Assembly (NCBI GenBank): GCA_014656175.1 | Contig: BNBX01000001.1 | Location: 660,121-724,120 of the forward strand | Length of the DNA stretch: 64,000 bases | Reading direction: 5' to 3' | Source of the DNA: Streptomyces werraensis | GTDB taxonomy: Bacteria; Actinomycetota; Actinomycetes; Streptomycetales; Streptomycetaceae | Part shown: one piece after another, positions 57,578-64,000 of the stretch | Layout: each line of letters opens with the position of its first letter | Position numbering within the stretch: position 1 is the stretch's first letter | Translations under genes and position numbers: made by a program | Notes under the pieces: generated by a model | The model's database searches: none | What the model was told of the DNA's origin: nothing | What the model saw: only the letters and a program-made list of their open reading frames with translations

Positions 57578-59904
57578 GACGCCGTCCTCTCCGGGCGTGC
57601 CGCGCGCGACCGGGAGCGCCGGCCACGCGGGTGTCCCCCGCCGCGGCCGGGGCCGCCGCCGCGCCGTCGTCCGCGGCGGGTGTCGCGGTTGGTGTTCTCC
57701 GGGGACGGGGTCGTGCCCGCCTGCTGCGGGTCGGCCGGGTCGTCGCCCTGCGGAGCGGTGGCCTCGCCGTCCGGGGAGGGCGAGGGGCGGAACTCCCTGG
57801 CGAAGTCCTTGGCGATCTTCGGCGAGGTGATGGTGCCGTCCGTACGGACCTTGGGCAGGGTCTTCTGCGGCTTGGGCAGCAGCGCCTTCCTGCTGTCGAT
57901 CTCGCCGTCCTCGGACACGCCGTAGAGGGCGTTGTAGATGTTGCGCACGGCGGGGCCCGAGGCGCCGGAACCGGTACCACCCTGGGAGATCGTCATCACG
58001 ATCGCGTAGTCCTCGGTGTAGGTGGCGAACCACGAGGTGGTCTGCTTGCCGTACACCTCGGCCGTACCGGTCTTGGCGTGCATCGGGATCTTGTCCTGCG
58101 GCCAGCCCCCGAACCGCCACGCGGCCGTACCGCGGGTGGCGACTCCCTCGAGGGCTTCGTCTATCTGCTTGAGCGTCTTCTTCGACGTGGGCAGCTTGCC
58201 GTGCGCCTTGGGCTCGATCTCCGTGACGGTCTTGCCGTCGGGGCTGATGACGGCCTTGCCGACGGTCGGGTCGTACAGCGTGCCGCCGTTGGAGATGGCC
58301 GCGTAGATGGTGGCCATCTGGATCGGGGTGACGAGCGTGTCGCCCTGGCCGATGGAGTAGTTCACCGAGTCACCGGCGCGCAGCCGGTTGCCTTCGAGGC
58401 AGTTCTCGTAGGCGATCTGCTCGGCGTAGCTGCCGCCCTTCTTGCCGTACTTGCACCAGGCGTCCTTGTTGGCCTTCCAGTAGTCGGCCTTCCACTGGCG
58501 GTCGGGGACGCGGCCGGTGACCTCGTTGGGCAGGTCGATGCCGGTCTCCTCGCCGAGGCCGAACTGGTGGGCGACCTTGTAGAACCAGTCGTTGGCGTTC
58601 TTCTTCGGCTTGTTGCCGCCGTCGCGCTTCCACTCCTCGTGGGAGAGGGCGTAGAAGACGGTGTCGCAGGAGACCTCGAGTGCCCGGCCGAGGCTGATCG
58701 GGCCGTGGTTCTGCGACTCGAAGTTCTTGAAGACCTGGCCGCCGATGGAGTACGAGCTGGAGCAGTTGTAGGGGCCCTCGAAGGAGTAGCCGGCCTTGAT
58801 GGCGGCGGCCGTCGGGATCACCTTGAAGATGGAGCCGGGCGCCGACAGGCCTTGGATCGCGCGGTTCAGCAGCGGGTAGTTGGACTTCTTGCCGGTGAGC
58901 TCGGCGTAGTCCTTGGCGGAGATGCCGCCGACCCAGGCGTTGGGGTCGTAGGTCGGGTTGGAGGCCATGGCGACGACGCGGCCGGTCTTGGCCTCCATGA
59001 CGACCACGGCGCCGGAGTCGGCCTCGTAGTTCCGCCCGGTGTTGCGGTCGTGCTGCTTGCGGGCCTCCTTCATCGCCTCGTTCAGTTCGTACTCGGCGAT
59101 GCGCTGCACGCGGGAGTCGATGCTGGTGACGAGGTTGGCGCCGGGCTCGGCGGGGTCGGCCTGGGCCTGGCCGAGGACGCGGCCGAGCTTGTCGACCTCG
59201 TAGCGGGTGACGCCGGCCTTGCCGCGCAGCTGCTTGTCGTACTGCCGCTCCAGGCCCGAGCGGCCGACCATGTCGGAGCGCAGGTAGGGCGAGTCGGTGT
59301 CCTGGGCCTGCTGGATCTCCTCGTCGGTGACCGGCGAGAGGTAGCCGAGGACCTGGGCGGTGTTGGCCTTGCCGGGGCTCGGGTAGCGGCGCAGCGCCTG
59401 GGGCTCGGCGGTGATGCCGGGGAAGTCCTCGGCGCGCTCGCGGATCTGCAGGGCCTGCCTGGGGGTGGCCTCGTCGGTGATGGGGATCGGCTGGTAGGGC
59501 GAGCCGTTCCAGCAGGGCTGGGGGGTCTCGGCGTTGCACAGCCGGACCTTCATCATGACGTCCTGGGGCTTCATGCCGAGGACGCCGGCCAGCTTGGTGA
59601 GGACCGCCTTGCCGTCGTCCTCCATCTTCATGAGGTCCGTGCGGGAGGCGGAGACGACCAGGCGCGTCTCGTTGTCCGCGAGGGGGACGCCGCGGGCGTC
59701 CAGGATGGAGCCGCGCACGGCGGGCTGGACGACCTGCTGCACGTGGTTGCCGGAGGCCTCCTTGGCGTACTGGTCGCCCTCGCGGATCTGGAGGTACCAC
59801 AGCCGCCCGCCGAGGGTGCCGAGCAGGGAGATGACGAGGACCTGGATGACGACGAGCCGGACCTGGACGCGTGTGCTGCGGCCGGTCTCGGGGATGTTGG
59901 TCAC
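57574..59904 (-). CDS. mrdA: Penicillin-binding protein 2 (class B, elongation/spore-wall type)
   Basis: A 776-aa transpeptidase. An N-terminal membrane anchor (VVIQVLVISLLGTLGGRLWY) is followed by the dimerisation domain (VRGSILDARGVPLADNETRL) and the transpeptidase domain. The catalytic SxxK is SAPGSIFKVI (about residue 350), the second motif SCD in EVSCDTVFYAL, and the third KTG in MHAKTGTAEVYG (about 610). The Pro/Arg/Gly-rich C-terminal tail of about 100 residues is an extension beyond the usual end. GTG 59904 has GGAGG 7 nt upstream. It partners with RodA in the Mre-directed complex. Confidence 0.94.
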   Translation of the reverse strand: MTNIPETGRSTRVQVRLVVIQVLVISLLGTLGGRLWYLQIREGDQYAKEASGNHVQQVVQPAVRGSILDARGVPLADNETRLVVSASRTDLMKMEDDGKAVLTKLAGVLGMKPQDVMMKVRLCNAETPQPCWNGSPYQPIPITDEATPRQALQIRERAEDFPGITAEPQALRRYPSPGKANTAQVLGYLSPVTDEEIQQAQDTDSPYLRSDMVGRSGLERQYDKQLRGKAGVTRYEVDKLGRVLGQAQADPAEPGANLVTSIDSRVQRIAEYELNEAMKEARKQHDRNTGRNYEADSGAVVVMEAKTGRVVAMASNPTYDPNAWVGGISAKDYAELTGKKSNYPLLNRAIQGLSAPGSIFKVIPTAAAIKAGYSFEGPYNCSSSYSIGGQVFKNFESQNHGPISLGRALEVSCDTVFYALSHEEWKRDGGNKPKKNANDWFYKVAHQFGLGEETGIDLPNEVTGRVPDRQWKADYWKANKDAWCKYGKKGGSYAEQIAYENCLEGNRLRAGDSVNYSIGQGDTLVTPIQMATIYAAISNGGTLYDPTVGKAVISPDGKTVTEIEPKAHGKLPTSKKTLKQIDEALEGVATRGTAAWRFGGWPQDKIPMHAKTGTAEVYGKQTTSWFATYTEDYAIVMTISQGGTGSGASGPAVRNIYNALYGVSEDGEIDSRKALLPKPQKTLPKVRTDGTITSPKIAKDFAREFRPSPSPDGEATAPQGDDPADPQQAGTTPSPENTNRDTRRGRRRGGGPGRGGGHPRGRRSRSRAARPERTAS

Positions 59905-60018
59905 GCTGCTTCCTCCCCTCTCAGAGCGCGTGCGGATGTGAGCTGACGAGTGGTGAACGACCGGCCGGTGGACGCGCGTTCCAGCCGCGTTCACCCGAAC
60001 CGGTGAAGTTTCGGGAGG

Positions 60019-60687
60019 TCACAGGCGCTTGACCCCCTTGATGCGTCCGGCGCGGGCCGAGCGGGCGCGGGCCGCCTTGACCCGCAGGCCGTTGCGCTGG
60101 CCGCCGATACGCAGGCCGGTGCCGCCGGCCAGCCAGCCCGAGGAGATGTCGCCGGACTTGGCGGAGGTCGTCTCGGCGAGCGGGTCGTTCTCGGCGCGCC
60201 GCGCGAGGGCCATCACGCCCGGCACCACGAAGGGCGCGAGCAGCAGGTCGTACAGGGCGGCGGTGAACAGCAGGCCGCCGAGGCCGACATGACGGGCCGC
60301 GGTGTCCCCGACGAGGGCGCCGACGCCGGCGTAGAGCAGGGTGGAGCCGACGGCGGCGGCGACCACCACGAGCATCGGTCCGGCCGCCGTCCTCACCTGC
60401 CCGCTCTCGGGTTTGACGAGTCCGGCGAGGTAGCCGATGACGCACAGCACGAGGGCGTAGCGCCCGGCGGCGTGGTCGGCGGGCGGGGCGAGGTCGGCGA
60501 GGAGACCGGCGGCGAAGCCGACGAGGGCGCCGCCGACGTGGCCGTAGACCAGGGCGAGTCCGAGGACGACGAGCAGCAGCAGGTCGGGGACGGCGCCGGG
60601 CAGGTGGAGGCGGGCGAGGACGCTCACCTGGACGACGAGGGCGACGACGATCAGCGAGCTGGAGAGCAGGATCCGGTTGACGCGCAT
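60019..60687 (-). CDS. mreD: Rod-shape-determining protein MreD
   Basis: A 222-aa integral membrane protein with about five spans (LLSSSLIVVALVVQVSVLAR; PDLLLLVVLGLALVYGHVGG). G-x-A-x-G-LLADLAPPADHAAG matches the MreD signature region. The basic tail (GGQRNGLRVKAARARSARAG) is cytosolic. It links MreB filaments to MreC and PBP2/RodA. It is 13 nt downstream of mreC. Confidence 0.92.
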   Translation of the reverse strand: MRVNRILLSSSLIVVALVVQVSVLARLHLPGAVPDLLLLVVLGLALVYGHVGGALVGFAAGLLADLAPPADHAAGRYALVLCVIGYLAGLVKPESGQVRTAAGPMLVVVAAAVGSTLLYAGVGALVGDTAARHVGLGGLLFTAALYDLLLAPFVVPGVMALARRAENDPLAETTSAKSGDISSGWLAGGTGLRIGGQRNGLRVKAARARSARAGRIKGVKRL

Positions 60688-60700
60688 GGGGTGACAGCTC

Positions 60701-61642
60701 CTACTGCTCTGGCTGGTCGGGACCGTCGGCGGGCGCCGAGGGCGTGACGGTCACGGTCACGGTCGGCGTCGGGGTCGGCTTGGGCTTCGCAGGCAGCACC
60801 GTGTCGCGGGGGTCCTTCTCGGGCGCCTGGACGACGACGCCGACCACGTCCAGCTTGCTGAAGTTGACGAACGGCGTGACGTACAGGGTGCGGGTCAGGT
60901 CGCCGCCGGAGGGGTCGACGCGGGAGACGACGCCGACGGGGACGCCGGGCACGAACGGCTTGTCGGCCTGCGAGCCGAAGGTGACCAGCCGGTCGCCCTT
61001 CTTGATCTCGGCCTTGCCGTTGAGCAGTTCGACGCGCAGTGGGCGGTCGCCCTGGCCGGAGGCGAAACCGAGTTCGTCGCCGGCCTCCATGCGGGTGCCG
61101 ACGGTGAAGTCGGGGTCGCTGGCGAGCAGCACGGTGGCGGTGCTGGGTCCGACGGTGGTGACGCGGCCGACCAGGCCGTCGCCGTTGAGGACGGTCATGT
61201 CGCGCTCGATGCCGTCGTCGGCGCCGGCGTCGATGGTGATGGTCCAGGAGAAGCCCTGGGCCGCTCCTATGGCGATGACCTGGGCGCCCTTGATGCCGTA
61301 CTGGCCCTTGCCGGCGACGCCGAGTAGCTTGTCGAGCTGCTTGAGGCGGCTGCGGCTGCGGTCGTCGCTGCCGAGTTCGGCCTTGAGCGCCGCGTTCTCC
61401 CGCTCCAGCCGGGCGAGCCGGTCGTGGCGGTCGCCGGACTCGCGGACGGCGGTGACGGCGTTGCCGATCGGGTCGACCGCGCTGGAGACGCCGTTCTCGA
61501 TCGGGCCGAAGACCGACGCCGCCGCCTGGCGGGCACCGTCGACCGGCGAATCCTCCCCGCCCCGGATGTCCACCGTGATCAGCGCGAACGCGATGGCGAT
61601 CAGCAGCACCAGGAGCAGCCGGCTCTCTTTCGTGTCCCTCAC
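60701..61642 (-). CDS. mreC: Rod-shape-determining protein MreC
   Basis: A 313-aa bitopic protein. An N-terminal span (LLLVLLIAIAFALITVDIRG) is followed by a coiled coil (LARLERENAALKAELGSDDR, about 75-95) and two beta domains (VIAIGAAQGFSWTITIDAGA; VGRVTTVGPSTATVLLASDP). The Pro/Thr-rich tail (KPKPTPTPTVTVTVTPSA) is an actinobacterial addition outside the membrane. It sits between the mreB hairpin and mreD. In Streptomyces the Mre proteins act mainly in spore-wall thickening. Confidence 0.94.
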   Translation of the reverse strand: MRDTKESRLLLVLLIAIAFALITVDIRGGEDSPVDGARQAAASVFGPIENGVSSAVDPIGNAVTAVRESGDRHDRLARLERENAALKAELGSDDRSRSRLKQLDKLLGVAGKGQYGIKGAQVIAIGAAQGFSWTITIDAGADDGIERDMTVLNGDGLVGRVTTVGPSTATVLLASDPDFTVGTRMEAGDELGFASGQGDRPLRVELLNGKAEIKKGDRLVTFGSQADKPFVPGVPVGVVSRVDPSGGDLTRTLYVTPFVNFSKLDVVGVVVQAPEKDPRDTVLPAKPKPTPTPTVTVTVTPSAPADGPDQPEQ

Positions 61643-61759
61643 GTGCGGCGGCCGTGCCTTCCTCGTCGAGAACGGGTATGAGGTGGTTTCTGTTCAGGTT
61701 TCAGGTGGTGTGAGGGGTCTTCGGGGCGTCACCGCCCGGATCGTCCCTCGACACCAGCG

Positions 61760-61796
61760 CTCCGCCGCACGGGAGGGAAGGTCCCGTACGGCGGAG
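61760..61796 (-). terminator. Hairpin between mreB and mreC
   Basis: 15-nt arms (61760-61774 and 61782-61796) pair with one mismatch across a 7-nt loop, 14 nt after the mreB stop. Because mreC follows in the same direction, it probably limits read-through so that MreB is made in excess of MreC, MreD and PBP2. Confidence 0.65.
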
Positions 61797-61809
61797 TCGT
61801 GGCGGTGTG

Positions 61810-62841
61810 TCATCGGCGGGGCTGGGCGTCCAGGACCTGCTGCAGCGCCTCGAACTCCTCGACGCACTTGCCGGAGCCGAGCGCCACGCTGTCCAGCGGG
61901 TCCTCGGCGATGTGGATCGGCATGCCGGTCTCCCGGCGCAGCCGCTCGTCGAGTCCGCGCAGCAGGGCGCCGCCGCCGGTGAGCACGATGCCGCGGTCCA
62001 TGATGTCGCCGGACAGCTCGGGCGGGCACTTGTCGAGGGTCGTCTTGACCGCGTCCACGATGGCGTTGACCGGTTCCTCGATCGCCTTGCGCACTTCGGC
62101 GGCGGAGATCACCACGGTCTTCGGCAGTCCGGAGACGAGGTCCCGGCCGCGGATTTCGGTGTGCTCGTCGGTGTCGAGGTCGTACGCCGAACCGATCGTG
62201 ATCTTGATCTGTTCCGCCGTCCGCTCACCCAGCAGGAGCGAGTACTCCTTCTTGATGTGCTGGATGATGGCGTTGTCCAGCTCGTCGCCCGCGACGCGGA
62301 TGGACTGGGCGGTGACGATGCCGCCGAGGGAGATGACCGCGACCTCCGTCGTGCCGCCGCCGATGTCCACCACCATGTTGCCGGTGGCCTCGTGGACCGG
62401 CAGACCGGAGCCGATGGCGGCCGCCATGGGCTCCTCGATGATGTGCACCTGGCGGGCGCCGGCCTGGGACGACGCCTCGATGACGGCGCGGCGCTCGACG
62501 CCCGTGATGCCGGAGGGCACGCAGACGACGACCCGCGGGCGAGCCAGATACCGCCGCTTGTGGATCTTCAGGATGAAGTAGCGGAGCATCCGCTCGGTGA
62601 TCTCGAAGTCGGCGATGACGCCGTCCTTCAGGGGGCGCACGGCGACGATGTTGCCCGGCGTGCGTCCGATCATCTTCTTCGCTTCGGCACCGACCGCGAG
62701 GATGCCACCGGTGTTGGTGTTGATCGCGACGACGGACGGCTCGTTGAGTACGATTCCGCGACCCCTGACGTACACCAGCGTGTTGGCGGTCCCGAGGTCG
62801 ACAGCCATGTCACGGCCGATGAACGACATTGAGTTCCCCAT
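61810..62841 (-). CDS. mreB: Actin-like cell-shape protein MreB
   Basis: A 343-aa bacterial actin. The ATP-site motifs are [18 protein letters not shown] (phosphate 1), [18 protein letters not shown] (phosphate 2) and [18 protein letters not shown] (adenosine). [14 protein letters not shown] lies between. ATG 62841 ([12 protein letters not shown]) gives the known S. coelicolor length; ATG 62829 (MSFIGRDM) has a better ribosome site, GGGGA 5 nt upstream, and may be the true start. The frame is open to 62943 without homology. MreB directs the spore-wall synthesising complex. Confidence 0.97.
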   Translation of the reverse strand: MGNSMSFIGRDMAVDLGTANTLVYVRGRGIVLNEPSVVAINTNTGGILAVGAEAKKMIGRTPGNIVAVRPLKDGVIADFEITERMLRYFILKIHKRRYLARPRVVVCVPSGITGVERRAVIEASSQAGARQVHIIEEPMAAAIGSGLPVHEATGNMVVDIGGGTTEVAVISLGGIVTAQSIRVAGDELDNAIIQHIKKEYSLLLGERTAEQIKITIGSAYDLDTDEHTEIRGRDLVSGLPKTVVISAAEVRKAIEEPVNAIVDAVKTTLDKCPPELSGDIMDRGIVLTGGGALLRGLDERLRRETGMPIHIAEDPLDSVALGSGKCVEEFEALQQVLDAQPRR

Positions 62842-63224
62842 CAGGATTCGTCTGGCCTTCCCACGAGCTTTTGAGGGCTTTTCAGGTCGGCGAGGTGGGT
62901 GCGGTGACGCGATGGCGTCCATGGTAGACGTGCCTTCGCGCACACTGTGCGAGGGTCTCCGCCATTGTCATCAGATGGCGCGTCGCCCTGCCTTTGGAGA
63001 CGGGCCAACGGGGGCATCCGTTCCCCCGAACGCCATGCATATGCCAGAAAAGGCCCGAGGGCAAAGCTCTCAGACCATGCGAGGTACGACAAATAACCGG
63101 GCCGCGTCCGCGATGTGATCGTTATGCGCGGATTTCGTCGGGGCGGCACGCCCGTGCGCGCGGCGACGCCCCCGTGTGTCCGCGCGGCCGCACCGGGTCA
63201 CCGCCGGGACCCGTCAGGGGGCAG
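62842..63224 (-). other. mreB upstream (promoter) region
   Basis: About 380 bp without a supported gene between ndk and mreB, both minus strand. It includes AT-richer parts (63030-63120) suited to promoters. I cannot single out one promoter with confidence. Confidence 0.5.
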
Positions 63225-63254
63225 GCGCGCCGGTCACGGACGCGACCGGCGCGC
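63225..63254 (-). terminator. ndk terminator
   Basis: An 11-bp perfect stem GCGCGCCGGTC/GACCGGCGCGC (63225-63235, 63244-63254), 12 nt after the ndk stop. Confidence 0.7.
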
Positions 63255-63266
63255 GCCGGGGAACGC

Positions 63267-63680
63267 TCAGGCGCGGCCCGGGAAGAAGATCTTGATCTCG
63301 CGCGCCGAGGACTCCTCCGAGTCGGACGCGTGGATCAGGTTCTCCCGCACGATCACGCCGTAGTCGCCGCGGATCGAGCCCGGGGCGGCGGCGATGGGGT
63401 CGGTCGGTCCGGCGAGCTGGCGCAGGCCCTCGATGACCCGCTCGCCCTCGACGATCATCGCCACGACCGGGCCGGACGCCATGAACTCCACCAGCGGCTC
63501 GTAGAAGGGCTTGCCCTTGTGCTCTCCGTAGTGCTGCTCCAGCGTGTCCTGGTCCAGCGTGCGCAGCTCCAGCGCCGTGATCCTCCAGCCGGCCTTGCGC
63601 TCGATGCGGCTGATGATCTCGCCGGTCAGGCCACGACGGACGGCGTCGGGCTTGAGGAGGACGAGGGTGCGCTGGCTCAC
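63267..63680 (-). CDS. ndk: Nucleoside diphosphate kinase
   Basis: A 137-aa NDK that equilibrates nucleoside di- and triphosphates. TLVLLKPDAVRRGLTGEI starts the fold, and YGEHKGKPFYEPLVEF follows. The catalytic histidine lies in ENLIHASDSEESSAREI (His about 113). GTG 63680 (VSQRTLVLLKP) has GGAG 6 nt upstream and gives the exact family length. It lies between the DUF4233 gene and mreB. Confidence 0.97.
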   Translation of the reverse strand: MSQRTLVLLKPDAVRRGLTGEIISRIERKAGWRITALELRTLDQDTLEQHYGEHKGKPFYEPLVEFMASGPVVAMIVEGERVIEGLRQLAGPTDPIAAAPGSIRGDYGVIVRENLIHASDSEESSAREIKIFFPGRA

Positions 63681-63744
63681 TGCGGGCTCCTTGTGGGTCA
63701 AATGGTGCGGGGCACCGAGATTACCGGGCGTGTCGGACGGCCCG

Positions 63745-64000
63745 TCACGCAGTGTCGGGCTGTTCCGCCTGTGCGGCGAAACGGGCCTTCGCCTCGTCCA
63801 CCTTTCGCCCGAAGTGCACCGACGCCCACCACAGCAGCGCGAACACCGCGCCCATGAAGAACATCATCGGGACGAACACGCCGGAGGCGATGAGCGCGAT
63901 CTGCAGCGCCCACCCGAGGGCGACCCCGCCCGGCCGGCCGACCATCCCGCACAGCGCCACGCACAGGAACATCGCGATGCCGCAGACCGTCCACACCGTG
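63745..64000 (-). CDS. DUF4233 membrane protein (partial, 5' end outside window)
   Basis: The last 85 codons of a small membrane protein. Two spans are visible (VCGIAMFLCVALCGMVGRPG, then ALGWALQIALIASGVFVPMM and FFMGAVFALLWWASVHFGRK), with a short charged tail. The sequence matches the C-terminal part of DUF4233 proteins, which in actinobacteria lie between folC and ndk. Its start is beyond base 64000. Confidence 0.8.
   Translation of the reverse strand, partial: TVWTVCGIAMFLCVALCGMVGRPGGVALGWALQIALIASGVFVPMMFFMGAVFALLWWASVHFGRKVDEAKARFAAQAEQPDTA

Overview
The window is chromosomal DNA from a Streptomyces species. The evidence is about 70 % G+C, strong third-position GC, many GTG starts, and a gene order that matches, from memory, the S. 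coelicolor SCO2561-SCO2613 region (lepA-rpsT ... comEA/EC ... leuS ... rsfS-nadD ... proA/proB ... obg-rpmA-rplU-rne ... mre cluster-ndk). It is core chromosome. I see no insertion sequence, prophage, integrase or CRISPR array.

Layout. 1-7.6 kb: a quinone-oxidoreductase-like protein, a long-chain acyl-CoA ligase, lepA, rpsT, an NTF2-like protein and holA. 7.6-16.7 kb: a minus-strand run leuS -> membrane coiled-coil protein -> DegV -> comEA -> comEC. leuS is preceded by a leucine-codon leader peptide and an intrinsic terminator, a clear attenuator. 16.9-19.9 kb: a plus-strand redox pair, a di-haem-type membrane cytochrome b coupled to a NuoF-like protein fused to a small ferredoxin. 20-21 kb: two identical tRNA-Ala(GGC) genes flank two tiny zinc-knuckle proteins. 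21-25 kb: phosphoglycerate-mutase-like protein, rsfS, an LCP-family wall-polymer transferase, nadD and a 54-aa membrane protein. 25-31.6 kb: M48 peptidase, two related single-span membrane proteins, proA and proB.

31.8-41.6 kb is a cell-surface polymer locus: a TagF/CDP-glycerol-transferase-like protein, two Stealth-type sugar-phosphate transferases, a CDP-alcohol phosphatidyltransferase and an OatA-like acyltransferase. It separates obg from proB, which are adjacent in many other actinobacteria. 41.6-49 kb: obg, rpmA, rplU, a LicC-like cytidylyltransferase and a very large RNase E/G. 49-54.6 kb: a DUF2344 protein and its radical-SAM partner, kept apart by two odd membrane genes, one made of exact 27-residue amphipathic repeats. 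54.7-64 kb: a CYTH-CHAD protein, then mreB-mreC-mreD-PBP2-RodA, ndk and the 3' part of a DUF4233 gene.

How the genes fit together: three clusters serve the envelope (the Mre/PBP2/RodA elongation and spore-wall machinery, the LCP protein with its neighbours, and the Stealth/TagF locus), set among housekeeping translation, RNA-decay and proline genes. Two genes (the first oxidoreductase and comEA) carry in-frame TTA codons, which in Streptomyces implies dependence on the bldA tRNA. Start sites were chosen from Shine-Dalgarno position, overlap with the upstream gene and family length; several differ from the longest possible reading frame.
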